Assembly (NCBI RefSeq): GCF_008728835.1
Contig: NZ_CP042582.1
Location: 5,377,001 to 5,441,000 of the forward strand
DNA length: 64,000 nt
Origin: Hypericibacter adhaerens
Lineage (GTDB): Bacteria > Pseudomonadota > Alphaproteobacteria > Dongiales > Dongiaceae
Direction of reading: 5' to 3'
Positions 41,661 through 51,025 of this stretch are shown piece by piece (the first letter of the stretch is position 1; the number at the start of each line of letters is the position of its first letter). The notes beneath the pieces were generated by a model that was not told the origin of the DNA, did no database searches, and worked only from the letters and a program-made list of their open reading frames with translations. The position numbers and the translations under genes were made by a program.

Positions 41661-44288
41661 TCAGCGCCCGGCGCGCAAGCGCCGGCGCAGCGAGCTCAGG
41701 GCGGCGAAGGGCGAATGCGGATCGACCGGTCCCGCGCCCTGCTTGCGCCGGCGGCGGGCCGGCTTCTTGGTCGCAGCCGCGGGCTTGGGGCCGGGCAGGG
41801 CAGGCTGGTCCTCGTTGGCGGCCTTCGGCGGGGCGCTCTCCGGTGGTGCCGCGTGCTGCGCCTTGTCGCGCGACCGGTTCGCTCCCGGCGGGCGGCGCTT
41901 CGACTGGAAGTTCATCTCGGACCCCTGCCCCTTCTGCCGGTAGCCCAGCGCGCGCAAGAGGCCGGGCACCGCGGCCTCGTCGCAGGCCACCAGTGCCCGG
42001 AGCGGCTCGGTCACGACGAAGGCCCCCTGGCGCCCCAGCTGATGCGCGGCCCGCGCGAAGCGATCGAGCGCATCCGAGCGCACCGCGAGGCCGGCGATCC
42101 GGCAATAGCCCAGCGCCAGGCAGAAGCCCTCGGCCTGATCCGCGGTCGGCACGAAGCTCAAAGGCCGGCCCGCGGGCAGGGACGGCAAGGGCCGCTCCGC
42201 GCGGATCGCCCAGAGCTGGGTCGCGAGCCGGGCGCTCTTGCCATTGCCGATGCCGCGATACCACAGGCTCTGGCTGCCGAACTCGATGCCGAGCCGTCCC
42301 AGCGCCTGCCGGTCGGCGGGCGTCAGCGCGGCGAGCTCGGTCTCGGCGCCGCGGCGCGCCAGCAGGCCCAGGCTCTCCGAGAGCTGGAAGGCGATGCCGC
42401 GCGCGGGTCCTTTGAGGTCCGCCTCGGTCAGCGCGACCAGGGGGCCGAGCCGGGCGCGGATCAGCCGTTCCGCCCAGGCCACCAGCCGGCGGCGCACCCG
42501 CTCGCGCTGCGGCCCGTCGAGATAGTCGCTGGCGAAGACCTCGATGCGCGGCTTGAGCGCGCGCTCGCCCGCGACGAGGCGGGCCACCGGCCGTTCCTGC
42601 CAGAGGATGCGCGCCTCGTCGGTCAGGCGGAACTCGCTGTCCTCCGCCTGCTCGAAGCGCTTGAGCCGGCCGGGCATCTCGCGCAGCAGCGCACGGCGCG
42701 CGGCGGTATGGAGATGGCGCGCCTCCTCGCCCTTGAGCCCGCCATCGGCATGGAACTCGAAGCCTTCGAGCCGGCCCACCACATGGCCCTCGACCACGAC
42801 CTCGCCGCTGCGGGTCAAGGCGCTCATCAGCTCGCCGCCTTCCTTCATGCGGCGCACCAGCGTCGCATGGCGGTGATCGACGAAGCGGCTGGTGAGCGAC
42901 TGATGCAGGGCGTCCGACAGCCGGTCCTCGACCGCGCGGGTGCGCTCCTGCCAATGGGCGGGATCGGCCAGCCAGTCGCCGCGATGGGCGATATAGGTCC
43001 AGGTGCGGATATGGGCGATGCGCTGCGTCAAAAGGTCGATATCGCCATCGACCCGGTCGATGCGCTGGATCTGCTCGGCGACCCAGTCGGGCGGCAGCTT
43101 CTCGGTGGGGCCGGTGAGATGGCGGAAGATCTGGCCCAGCAGGCGCGTATGCGCGTCCGACAGGATCTTGCGGAAATCCGGGATCTGGCAGATCTCCCAG
43201 AGCAGGCGGATGCGCGGCGCCGATTTCGCCAGCGCCTCGATCTCGGGCTCGCGCGACAGCGCCAGCAGCGACTGATGATCGTCGGCATCGCGCGTGCGCA
43301 TGAGGCAGGGCTCGGGCGGCCGCGCCTCGAGGCTCTTGAGCAGGAAACCCAGGCTGCGGAAATCGAGGTCCGGGTTGCGCCATTGCAGCGTCTTCAGCGG
43401 ATCGAAGCGGTGGTTCTCGACCGCCTCGACGATCTCGGTCTCGATCACGCCCGCCTCGGCCGTGGTGCCGAAGCTGCCGTCGCTCATATGGCGGCCGGCG
43501 CGGCCCGCGATCTGCGCGATCTCGGGCGCGGTCAGGCGCCGGGGCCCGCGCCCGTCGAACTTCACCAGCCGCGCGAAGGCGACATGGTCGAGATCCATGT
43601 TGAGGCCCATGCCGATCGCGTCGGTCGCGACCAGGAAATCGACGGCGCCCGATTGGAAGAGCTCGACCTGGGCGTTGCGCGTGCGCGGGCTCAAGGCCCC
43701 CATCACCACGGCGGTGCCGCCGCGCTGGCGGCGCACCAGCTCGGCCAGCGCATAGACCTCGGCGACCGAGAAGGCGACCACGGCGCTGCGCGGCGGCAGG
43801 CGCGTCAGCTTCTTCGGCCCCGTATAGGAGAGCGTCGAGAAGCGCGGCCGGGAGATGTATTCGGCCTCCGGGACCAGCATGCGGATCAGGGGCCGGATGG
43901 TGTCCGAGCCCAGCAGCATCGTCTCCTCGAGCCCGCGCGCGGAGAGCAGGCGATCCGTGAAGACATGGCCGCGCTCGGGATCGCCCGCGAGCTGGATCTC
44001 GTCGATGGCGATGAAATCGGTCGGCCGGTCGAGCGGCATGGATTCGACCGTGCAGATGAAATAGCTCGCGCGCGGCGGGACGATCTTCTCCTCGCCGGTG
44101 ACGAGGGCCACCGCCTGGTCGCCCTTGATCTTGCGGATGCGGTCGTAGTTCTCGCGCGCCAGGAGGCGCAAGGGGAAGCCGATCATGCCGGTGCGATGGC
44201 CCAGCATGCGCTCGACCGCGAGATAGGTCTTGCCCGTGTTGGTGGGGCCGAGAACCGCCGTGACGCGCGAGGACGCGAAGTCGCTCAT
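41661..44288 (-). CDS. SUV3-type ATP-dependent RNA helicase
   Basis: An 875-residue superfamily 2 helicase. Motifs are GPTNTGKT (Walker A, about 14-21), the DEIQ box in FIAIDEIQLAGD, GALSPRTRNAQVELF, and ATDAIGMGLNMDLDHVAFARLVKFDG with QIAGRAGRH (motif VI). This set is that of the mitochondrial degradosome helicase SUV3 and its alphaproteobacterial relatives. The last about 120 residues are a basic disordered tail (KRRPPGANRSRDK, ARRRRKQGAG) suited to RNA binding. It probably heads the transcription unit with Hsp15, TerB-like and fdxA. Confidence 0.88.
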   Translation of the reverse strand: MSDFASSRVTAVLGPTNTGKTYLAVERMLGHRTGMIGFPLRLLARENYDRIRKIKGDQAVALVTGEEKIVPPRASYFICTVESMPLDRPTDFIAIDEIQLAGDPERGHVFTDRLLSARGLEETMLLGSDTIRPLIRMLVPEAEYISRPRFSTLSYTGPKKLTRLPPRSAVVAFSVAEVYALAELVRRQRGGTAVVMGALSPRTRNAQVELFQSGAVDFLVATDAIGMGLNMDLDHVAFARLVKFDGRGPRRLTAPEIAQIAGRAGRHMSDGSFGTTAEAGVIETEIVEAVENHRFDPLKTLQWRNPDLDFRSLGFLLKSLEARPPEPCLMRTRDADDHQSLLALSREPEIEALAKSAPRIRLLWEICQIPDFRKILSDAHTRLLGQIFRHLTGPTEKLPPDWVAEQIQRIDRVDGDIDLLTQRIAHIRTWTYIAHRGDWLADPAHWQERTRAVEDRLSDALHQSLTSRFVDHRHATLVRRMKEGGELMSALTRSGEVVVEGHVVGRLEGFEFHADGGLKGEEARHLHTAARRALLREMPGRLKRFEQAEDSEFRLTDEARILWQERPVARLVAGERALKPRIEVFASDYLDGPQRERVRRRLVAWAERLIRARLGPLVALTEADLKGPARGIAFQLSESLGLLARRGAETELAALTPADRQALGRLGIEFGSQSLWYRGIGNGKSARLATQLWAIRAERPLPSLPAGRPLSFVPTADQAEGFCLALGYCRIAGLAVRSDALDRFARAAHQLGRQGAFVVTEPLRALVACDEAAVPGLLRALGYRQKGQGSEMNFQSKRRPPGANRSRDKAQHAAPPESAPPKAANEDQPALPGPKPAAATKKPARRRRKQGAGPVDPHSPFAALSSLRRRLRAGR

Positions 44289-44382
44289 GCACCAAGAATC
44301 GGGTCTCGGGGCCCGATTCGCAAGCCGGTCGGGATGACGGATTTACGCCGTCGGGCGCTCTTCCCAGGCCCCGTCGACCGGT

Positions 44383-45324
44383 TCAGCCGGCCGCGGGCGG
44401 CGGCCCGGCGGGCGGTGGGGGTGCGGAGGGCGGCAAAGCCGCGGCCTTGCGTCGCGACCGCATGATGATGGCCCCGGCGGCCACGACGATCGCGGCCGCC
44501 ACGGCCAGGATCTTCTTGCCGAACACCAGGATCCCGCCCAGCAGGGCCAGCAGGAATCCCTTGCCGAACTTCACCCCCAGGATCGAGGCGACCAGCGCGC
44601 CCACGCCGTAGCCGGCCAGCTTGTCGCCCTCGACATAATCGCTGTAGCGATAGCCGGTGTCGTAGTCGTGAATGGCCATCACCGAGGCCAGGCTGTTGCT
44701 GGAGCCGGTGAAGGCCTTTTCCTCGCCGACCCAGATCACATAGTGATAGCCGTTGCGCGCCAGCCGCACGGCGGTCGCGTTGATCCAGTGACTCATGGCG
44801 TTGCTGAGCGACGTCGCCCAATAGGCCGTGTGGGTGGCGGTGTCGAAACGCGGCGGCTCCTTCCAGCCATCGACGATCATATAGCTGAGACCCTGGCGGG
44901 CACGCTCGCTGTTGGCCTTGAGCTCGGCCTCCTGCATCTGCTTCAGGAAGCTGTCGGCATCGACCTCCGACCAGTCGTCATCCTTGACGTAGCCGACCGC
45001 GTCGAAAACGAAATAGACCGCGGTGTGATCGGCATCGTGGAAGACGATCGCCTCGGTGTTGGAGGCATCGAGCCCGTTGGTCAGCGTATCGTAGCGGGCG
45101 GCATCGGCCCCCAGCAGAAGGTAATAGCCGTCGGGCAGATCGATATGGCTGTGCGAGGCGGCGAGCTGATAATGCCCGGCCGCCGAGATCCAGTTGAGTT
45201 TCTCGATTTCGGCCTGGCGCTGCTCGTCCGTCAGGACGTTCGAACCGTCGGCCAGCGCCGATGGCGAGAAAGACAGCAGCAGGGCGAGCATCGCAAAGGC
45301 GATGCGGGCCGCGGCGGCAGACAT
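44383..45324 (-). CDS. DUF2167 membrane protein
   Basis: About 313 residues. A signal peptide (AFAMLALLLSFSPSALA) leads into a periplasmic DUF2167 domain (NWISAAGHYQLAASHSHIDLPDGYYLLLG; WVGEEKAFTG), then two transmembrane helices near the C-terminus (ALVASILGVKFGKGFLLALLGGILVF; ILAVAAAIVVAAGAIIM) and a short Pro-rich tail. ATG 45324 is preferred because GGGGGG lies eight bases upstream; ATG 45342 is an alternative. Function of the family is not known. Confidence 0.82.
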   Translation of the reverse strand: MSAAAARIAFAMLALLLSFSPSALADGSNVLTDEQRQAEIEKLNWISAAGHYQLAASHSHIDLPDGYYLLLGADAARYDTLTNGLDASNTEAIVFHDADHTAVYFVFDAVGYVKDDDWSEVDADSFLKQMQEAELKANSERARQGLSYMIVDGWKEPPRFDTATHTAYWATSLSNAMSHWINATAVRLARNGYHYVIWVGEEKAFTGSSNSLASVMAIHDYDTGYRYSDYVEGDKLAGYGVGALVASILGVKFGKGFLLALLGGILVFGKKILAVAAAIVVAAGAIIMRSRRKAAALPPSAPPPPAGPPPAAG

Positions 45325-45398
45325 GCACATCCCCCCAGACAATGTCGGCGGCTGGCGCAGTCAAACATTACGGAAAATACAGGTTGGAGACAGTCTAA

Positions 45399-47948
45399 TC
45401 AATCGCGCCGGTCCGGCGCTCCGCCCCAGCTGAGGCGGCCCGCCCCGGCGAGCGCCCGGCGGGTTGCCTCGAGATAGCCCCGCCCGTTGCGGGTATCGGG
45501 CTCGAGCATCGTGCCCTCGCCCCATTCGTTCCAGGCATTGATGAAGATGAGCGATTCCGGGCTTGCCCGCCGCCGCTCCTGTTCCAGCAGCCCGGTCAGC
45601 CACCGGCCGTAGGTCTCGGGGGTGGCGCCGTGGAAGATGCCGCCGCCCACGCCGCGCCGGGGGGTGTTGTCCCAGCCCATCATCAAGCCCCGGTGGATCA
45701 GGCCGCGCGCCGCCGTGAAACCCGGCGCCGCCGGGTCGATGGACAGGGAATCCTCGATGACGGCGGCATAGTCATGGATGGTCCCGCGGAAGGCGGGGTT
45801 GAGCTGGGCGACCGGCATGTTCGTCGCGGCGGGCGGGGTCCGGTGCGGCGGAAACTCGATCACCGCATCGAAGCCTTCGACCTTGGTGTCGGCGATGTCC
45901 CAGAACCGCACCACGCAGAGATGGATCTCGCCGATGCCGGCCTGCCGGCAGGCCTTGCGCCAGATCGCGATCGTCTCGGCCAGATCGGGAATCGTCTTGG
46001 AGCGATAGATCACCAGGACCGGGCGCCCCTCGTAGCGGATGTAACGGGGGTCGCGCAGATAGGGGATGATCTCGTCGATGAAGGCCTGCGCGAAGCCGGG
46101 GCCGTAATTCTGCGGGACGAGAATCTCCTGATCGAGACCGTCCCAGCGCCGCGTCCAGTTCTCGTTGGCCCAGCAGATGCAGAACGGGAAATCCGGGCGT
46201 CCGCTCTTGAGCATCTGCTGGATCGGCGTCTCGAGCAGCCGGCGCGGATGGAACCAGTAATAGTGATAGCAGAAGCCGTGGATGCCGTAGGCGGAGGCGA
46301 GCTTCGCCTGCGCCTCCCGCACCTCGGGCAGCCGCAGGTCGTAGAAGCCGAGATCGGCGGGCAGCCGCGGCTGGTGATGGCCCTCGAACATCGGGCGCGC
46401 CCGCGCCACGCTGTTCCATTCGGTGAAGCCGCGCCCCCACCAGAGATCGTTCTCGGGGATCGGATGGAACTGCGGCAGATAGAAGGCGATCGTCTTGACG
46501 AGGTGGCCGCTCTCGGTCGTGAGGATCGTATGGAGCGGCGAGACGGGCAGCGGCGCCGCGGCGATCTCGTCGGCCTCGCGCACGGCAAAGCCGGCATGAG
46601 CCGCCGCCAGCACGAACAGACGCTCGAGCGCGTGCGCCAGCGTGCCGTCGATCTGGTTCTGCTCCGGCTCGAAATCGGCGAGCCCCAGCTTCAGGGACTT
46701 CAAAGGTTCCAGCGCCGCGGGCCGGCACCAGAACATGGAGCCGGCGAAGAAATCGAGACGGACCTCGTCTTCGGCCAGCCCCGCCCGGGCCGCCAGCTTG
46801 CGCACGCGTTCCTCGTTGCTGCCCCAGCGGTTGTCCCGATCGTGGACGCGCAAGCCCGCCGGTCCGATCAGGCCGGTGCCGGGATTGGCGTCGAGCCAGG
46901 CGACCAGATGCCCGACCGTGCCGGAACCGCCCAGCAGGTTGCCCAAAAGATCGTGCCGCCATTCGTTGCCGTCGAGGCGGTGCGGGCTCTTCTTGCCGTG
47001 GATCTTGCAGACATAGTCGTAGCGGTCGAGCCGTCCCGATCCCAGCAGCATCAGGAACGGCCCGACGTCGCGGCCGCGATTCTGCACCGCGACGATCTGG
47101 GCCAGCGGGAAGAGCGGCGCGATCATCGCCTCCGCTTCGGGCCGCCGCGCCTCGGGCACCGAAACGATGAGGTCGAACGGTTCCTGGATCGCCTGCAGCT
47201 GGCGGCCGATCTCGGGCCAGAGGTCGAGATAATAGAGATGCAGCACCACGGCGATCCGCGGCAGGCTGCGGGTCGAGAGGGGAATCGCGAAGGGCGGCCG
47301 GTCCGCGCCCAGGGCGCCCGGGGCCGGGCTGCCGGCGGCGGGGTCCCGCGATGAATGAGACGCCGGCGCCTGCGGCAACCGCCCCTCGGCCTTGCCGACG
47401 AGGATGTAGTGCAGCAGCGGATTCATCCGGCTGGCGCGGACGTCGGGATAAGCGTCGAGATAATGGAAAGTCGAGAACGCGGCGCTGGGATCGCGGCCTT
47501 CCTTGGCGCCGAAGCGAAGATAATGCGCGAGCGGATCGGCGCCGGCCTCGGCGACGTCCGGATAGGCGCGCCGATAATAGGCGCCGTCGAACAGGCCCGA
47601 GGCCTCGATGGCCTGCCGGTCCTGTCGCAGATGCCCCTGGAACAGCCCGCCGCGGCCCAGCCGGCGCCAGACGCGCTTCAGCAGCCGTTCCACGAAGATC
47701 TCGAGGCGCACCAGCCGGGCCTGCTTGAGGCGGCGCAGCTGCTCGCGCAGCATCAGGGATTCGGCGAGCGCCGAGCGCTCCTGGAGTCTCAGATCCTCGA
47801 TCTCCTGCCGCAGGCGCTTGACGGTCTGGGCCAGGTCCTTGCCGGCCTCCGTCGGCCCGACGGCGGGGTCGGGCGAGGCCCCGGGGGCACCGGGATTTTC
47901 CAAGCCACGGGGCGGCGTCGGGGCCGCCGGCAGGGTTCGAGAATCCAT
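45399..47948 (-). CDS. Multi-domain glycan-synthesis protein (RgpF-like plus WbsX-like)
   Basis: About 849 residues. A coiled-coil-like N-terminus (about 35-90) is followed by sequence repeats of the type YRRAYPDVAEAG/YLDAYPDVRAS (about 110-180). A rhamnan-synthesis F-like domain follows (VVLHLYYLDLWPEIGRQL, VQNRGRDVGPFL, KIHGKKSPH), then a WbsX-like GH99-type domain (IAFYLPQFHPIPENDLWWGRGFTEW, CWANENWTRRWDG, NAWNEWGEG) that makes up the C-terminal 350 residues. It probably works in surface polysaccharide assembly. The start ATG 47948 is chosen over a TTG at 47972. It is solitary, with no other polysaccharide genes nearby. Confidence 0.84.
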   Translation of the reverse strand: MDSRTLPAAPTPPRGLENPGAPGASPDPAVGPTEAGKDLAQTVKRLRQEIEDLRLQERSALAESLMLREQLRRLKQARLVRLEIFVERLLKRVWRRLGRGGLFQGHLRQDRQAIEASGLFDGAYYRRAYPDVAEAGADPLAHYLRFGAKEGRDPSAAFSTFHYLDAYPDVRASRMNPLLHYILVGKAEGRLPQAPASHSSRDPAAGSPAPGALGADRPPFAIPLSTRSLPRIAVVLHLYYLDLWPEIGRQLQAIQEPFDLIVSVPEARRPEAEAMIAPLFPLAQIVAVQNRGRDVGPFLMLLGSGRLDRYDYVCKIHGKKSPHRLDGNEWRHDLLGNLLGGSGTVGHLVAWLDANPGTGLIGPAGLRVHDRDNRWGSNEERVRKLAARAGLAEDEVRLDFFAGSMFWCRPAALEPLKSLKLGLADFEPEQNQIDGTLAHALERLFVLAAAHAGFAVREADEIAAAPLPVSPLHTILTTESGHLVKTIAFYLPQFHPIPENDLWWGRGFTEWNSVARARPMFEGHHQPRLPADLGFYDLRLPEVREAQAKLASAYGIHGFCYHYYWFHPRRLLETPIQQMLKSGRPDFPFCICWANENWTRRWDGLDQEILVPQNYGPGFAQAFIDEIIPYLRDPRYIRYEGRPVLVIYRSKTIPDLAETIAIWRKACRQAGIGEIHLCVVRFWDIADTKVEGFDAVIEFPPHRTPPAATNMPVAQLNPAFRGTIHDYAAVIEDSLSIDPAAPGFTAARGLIHRGLMMGWDNTPRRGVGGGIFHGATPETYGRWLTGLLEQERRRASPESLIFINAWNEWGEGTMLEPDTRNGRGYLEATRRALAGAGRLSWGGAPDRRD

Positions 47949-48021
47949 TGTCCTGGACCTGGTCTCGATCAAAGCCGGCTTCGGGCCCCGGCCAGCAGGG
48001 GTGGAAAGGCTCTATCAGCCT

Positions 48022-48050
48022 CTTGATGGCATCTTATGGATAGCACATAT
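48022..48050 (+). promoter_or_regulatory. Candidate heat-shock (RpoH) promoter of htpG
   Basis: CTTG is followed after 18 bases by CACATAT, resembling the alphaproteobacterial RpoH pattern (CTTG, then a CCCATAT-like -10). It lies about 70 bases before htpG, a typical RpoH target. Confidence 0.42.
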
Positions 48051-48121
48051 CTGCCCCCGTCCAAGCCGACGCTTGGCGCGGACCCTGACCACACCCTGAA
48101 GGAACCAGCCCAGGAACGGCC

Positions 48122-50020
48122 ATGCTCAAGGAAGAAAGCCAGACCGCCGCCGAGGGCCGCCACGGCTTCCAGGCCGAGGTCGGCCGCCTGCTCGATATCG
48201 TCGCCCATTCGCTCTATAGCGAGCGCGCCGTCTTCCTGCGCGAGCTGATCTCCAACGCCGCCGACGCCTGCGACAAGCTGCGCTATCTCTCCCTGACCCA
48301 TCCCGACCTGATCGCCGGCGACCCGGAGCTCAAGGTCGTGATCCGCGCCGACGCCCAGGCCGGTACCCTCACCATCGCCGACAACGGGATCGGCATGAAC
48401 CGCGAGGACCTGGTCGAGAATCTGGGCACGATCGCGCGTTCGGGCACCGCCGCCTTCCTGAAGCAGGCGACCGGCGACGCGGCCAAGGACCTGGCGCTGA
48501 TCGGCCAGTTCGGCGTGGGCTTCTATGCCGCCTTCATGGTGGCCGACAAGGTCGAGGTGCTGAGCCGCAAGGCCGGCGAGACGGGAAGCTGGCGCTGGCG
48601 CTCGGACGGCAAGGGCGAGTTCGAGGTGACGGCGGCCGAGCGCGAGAAGCGCGGCAGCGACGTGATCCTCCATCTCAAGCCCGACGCCAGGGAGTTCCTC
48701 GAGCGCGACCGCCTCAAGAAGATCGTCACCAAATATTCCGACCATATCCCGCTGCCGATCTTCCTCGCGGACGACGGCAAGGGGGGCGGCAAGGAGGAGC
48801 GTCTCAACGAGGCCTCGGCGCTCTGGATGAAGCCCAAATCGGAGATCACCGAGCAGGGCTATGCCGAGTTCTACCGCCACAGCGCGCACGCCTTCGACAA
48901 GCCCTGGATGACGCTGCACTTCAAGGTCGAGGGCGTGCTCGAATATGCGGGCCTCCTGTTCGTGCCCTCGGCGCAGCCCTTCGATCTCTTCGATCCTGAC
49001 CGCAAGAACCGCCTCAAGCTCTATGTGAAGCGCGTCTTCATCACCGATTCCTGCGACGAGCTGGTGCCGCCCTATCTGCGCTTCCTGCGCGGCGTGGTCG
49101 ATTCCGCGGACCTGCCGCTCAACATCAGCCGCGAGATGCTGCAGCACAATCCGGTGCTGGCGAAGATGCGCGCCGGCATCACCAAGCGCGTGCTGGGCGA
49201 GCTGGAGAAGCGCGCCAAGGACGAACCGGAGTCCTACGCCGATTTCTGGAACCAGTTCGGCGCGGTGCTCAAGGAAGGGCTCTATGAGCAGAACGACCAG
49301 GGCGACGCGCTCCTGTCGCTGGCGCGGTTCCGCTCGACCGCCTCGGACAGGCTGGTCTCGCTGGCCGATTATCTCGGCCGCATGAAGCCGGGCCAGGAGG
49401 CGATCTACTACATCACCGGCGGGAGCCTCGAGGCCGCGAACCGCAGCCCGCATCTGGAGGGCTTCCGCGCGCGCGACGTCGAGGTGCTGCTGCTCACCGA
49501 CCCGATCGACGAGTTCTGGGTGCCGGCGGTCGGCGCCTACAAGGAGAAGCCGCTGCGCTCGGTCACGCGCGGCAGCGCCGAGCTCGACAAGATCGCAGGC
49601 ACAGACGCGGAGAAAAAGCCCGCGCCGCCGGCGCCCGAGGGCATCGACGGGTTGATCGCGCTCTTCAAGCTCGCGCTCAAGGACGCGGTCAAGGATGTGC
49701 GCGTCTCGCAGCGCCTGACCGAGAGCACCGCCTGCCTGGTGGCGGAGGATGGCGATCTCGACATCAATCTCGAGCGGCTGCTGCGCCAGCATAAGCGGCT
49801 CGAGACCGGCGCCAAGCGGGTGCTGGAGATCAACCCGCGATGCCAGCTCGTGGGCGCGCTGACCAAGCGCCTCAAGGCCAAGGGCAATGCCGAGGAGATC
49901 GGCGAGGCCGCCTGGCTCATCCTCGACCAGGCCCGCATCCTCCAGGGCGAAACCCTCGAGGATCCCACCGCCTTCGCCCGCCGCCAGAGCGCGATGATGA
50001 AGAAGGCGCTGGAGAGTTGA
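48122..50020 (+). CDS. htpG: Hsp90-family chaperone HtpG
   Basis: A 632-residue Hsp90 homologue. ATPase motifs are LRELISNAADACDKL, DNGIGMNREDL, GQFGVGFYAAFMV in the N-terminal domain; the middle domain has LYVKRVFITD and the catalytic-loop Arg region NISREMLQ. Length equals that of other bacterial HtpG. It is a cytosolic ATP-dependent folding chaperone. AGGAAC precedes the ATG. A hairpin begins right at the stop codon. Confidence 0.97.
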   Translation: MLKEESQTAAEGRHGFQAEVGRLLDIVAHSLYSERAVFLRELISNAADACDKLRYLSLTHPDLIAGDPELKVVIRADAQAGTLTIADNGIGMNREDLVENLGTIARSGTAAFLKQATGDAAKDLALIGQFGVGFYAAFMVADKVEVLSRKAGETGSWRWRSDGKGEFEVTAAEREKRGSDVILHLKPDAREFLERDRLKKIVTKYSDHIPLPIFLADDGKGGGKEERLNEASALWMKPKSEITEQGYAEFYRHSAHAFDKPWMTLHFKVEGVLEYAGLLFVPSAQPFDLFDPDRKNRLKLYVKRVFITDSCDELVPPYLRFLRGVVDSADLPLNISREMLQHNPVLAKMRAGITKRVLGELEKRAKDEPESYADFWNQFGAVLKEGLYEQNDQGDALLSLARFRSTASDRLVSLADYLGRMKPGQEAIYYITGGSLEAANRSPHLEGFRARDVEVLLLTDPIDEFWVPAVGAYKEKPLRSVTRGSAELDKIAGTDAEKKPAPPAPEGIDGLIALFKLALKDAVKDVRVSQRLTESTACLVAEDGDLDINLERLLRQHKRLETGAKRVLEINPRCQLVGALTKRLKAKGNAEEIGEAAWLILDQARILQGETLEDPTAFARRQSAMMKKALES

Positions 50021-50051
50021 CGATAGGGGTGCCTTCGGCGCCCCTATCGTC
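50019..50051 (+). terminator. Long hairpin at the htpG stop codon
   Basis: GACGATAGGGG...CCCCTATCGTC form an 11-bp perfect stem extended by TGCC/GGCG pairs around a TTC loop. It starts inside the stop codon. No T-run follows; instead a palindromic repeat starts, so it may block 3' decay or act with Rho. Confidence 0.6.
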
Positions 50052-50130
50052 ATCCCCGCAACAGCGGGGATCCATCCTGACAGAACACGCCGGGCTGATC
50101 GATGGATCCCCGCTGTCGCGGGGATGACGA
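50050..50130. repeat. Inverted pair of GTCATCCCCGC-type palindromes
   Basis: A unit GTCATCCCCGC-AACA-GCGGGGATCCATC (50050-50077) and its inverted copy (about 50100-50128, GATGGATCCCCGC-TGTC-GCGGGGATGAC) flank a 22-base spacer. Each is an internal palindrome and the two together form a larger one. Degenerate pieces recur at 62285-62320 and 62577-62612. This is a REP/BIME-like dispersed element. Confidence 0.82.
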
Positions 50131-50156
50131 CAAGTATACGGAGCGCAGGACAGCGC

Positions 50157-50927
50157 CTACGGCGCAGCGCCTTGCGGCAGCGCCATCTTCATCGCCGAGG
50201 CGCCGAGGATGGGGCCGACCTCGCCCTGCTGGACGATGACGGCGCAGGCTTCGTAATCGTCATCCGCATCGTCGATCACGATGGGGAAGCGCGTCTTCTG
50301 GCCGCTCCATTTCCCGATCGGCCGCCATTCGCGCACGATGTTGAACTCGGTGAGCGTGGTGCCGGCATTCTCGCCCCGCTGCACCGGCGTCTCGTGCTTG
50401 CCGTCATAGAGCGCGACATAGACGGTGGCGATGCCGCCCTCGGGCTTCGGCCCGTCGCCCACCTCGACCCAATCCTTGCCCGCCTCGTCGCGCCAGAAAG
50501 CGATCGGCAGCTTGGTCCGCGCGCGCGCCTCGGTGATCAGGCTCTCGACCTTGCCGCGATCGGAGCCGACCGATTCCGCGACGCCGTCGATGATCATCTG
50601 CGGCGTGTAGACCATGCGGTCGTGCATGACATGGACGTAGGCGCGCTGGCGCTGCGTGGCCGCCGGGCTCGCGAACTTGTCCTTCCAGCCGATATAGTCC
50701 CAGTAGTCGACATGGAGCGCCAAGGGCAGGATGTCCCGGCGCTTGGCCAGCTCGCCCAGATAGCTGTCGGCCGGCGGGCAGGAGCTGCAGCCTTGCGAGG
50801 TGTAGAGCTCGACCACGACGGGATTGTCCGTGGTGATCGGCTGGATCTTCTCGGCCGTGTCGGCGGCGGAGCTCGTCACCAGGATGATCGCCAGAACCGC
50901 ACCGAGGATCGGCCTGCTCAGTGTCAT
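50157..50927 (-). CDS. DUF1223 thioredoxin-like secreted protein
   Basis: A 256-residue protein with a signal peptide (ILGAVLAIILVTSSAA) and a DUF1223 thioredoxin-like domain: VVVELYTSQGCSSCPPAD contains the CxxC pair (CSSC), followed by LALHVDYWDYIGWKD and RQRAYVHVMHDRMVYTPQMIIDG. It may act in thiol redox chemistry in the periplasm, but the family has no proven function. ATG 50927 is chosen because the longer frame has no signal-peptide logic. Confidence 0.86.
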   Translation of the reverse strand: MTLSRPILGAVLAIILVTSSAADTAEKIQPITTDNPVVVELYTSQGCSSCPPADSYLGELAKRRDILPLALHVDYWDYIGWKDKFASPAATQRQRAYVHVMHDRMVYTPQMIIDGVAESVGSDRGKVESLITEARARTKLPIAFWRDEAGKDWVEVGDGPKPEGGIATVYVALYDGKHETPVQRGENAGTTLTEFNIVREWRPIGKWSGQKTRFPIVIDDADDDYEACAVIVQQGEVGPILGASAMKMALPQGAAP

Positions 50928-51025
50928 GGTTTGGGCCCTTCCACCCCCTCTTACTAAGAGCCAAAGCCCTTCACCTGCCAATCAACTTGCGGTGAAAGCG
51001 GGCTTCCGCCGGCTTTAAGTCCGCT

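Noticed and set aside
41550-44465. 971-codon open frame opposite the helicase
   Set aside because: It lies wholly over the helicase and Hsp15 genes, with low-complexity Arg/Leu/Gly composition and no motifs.
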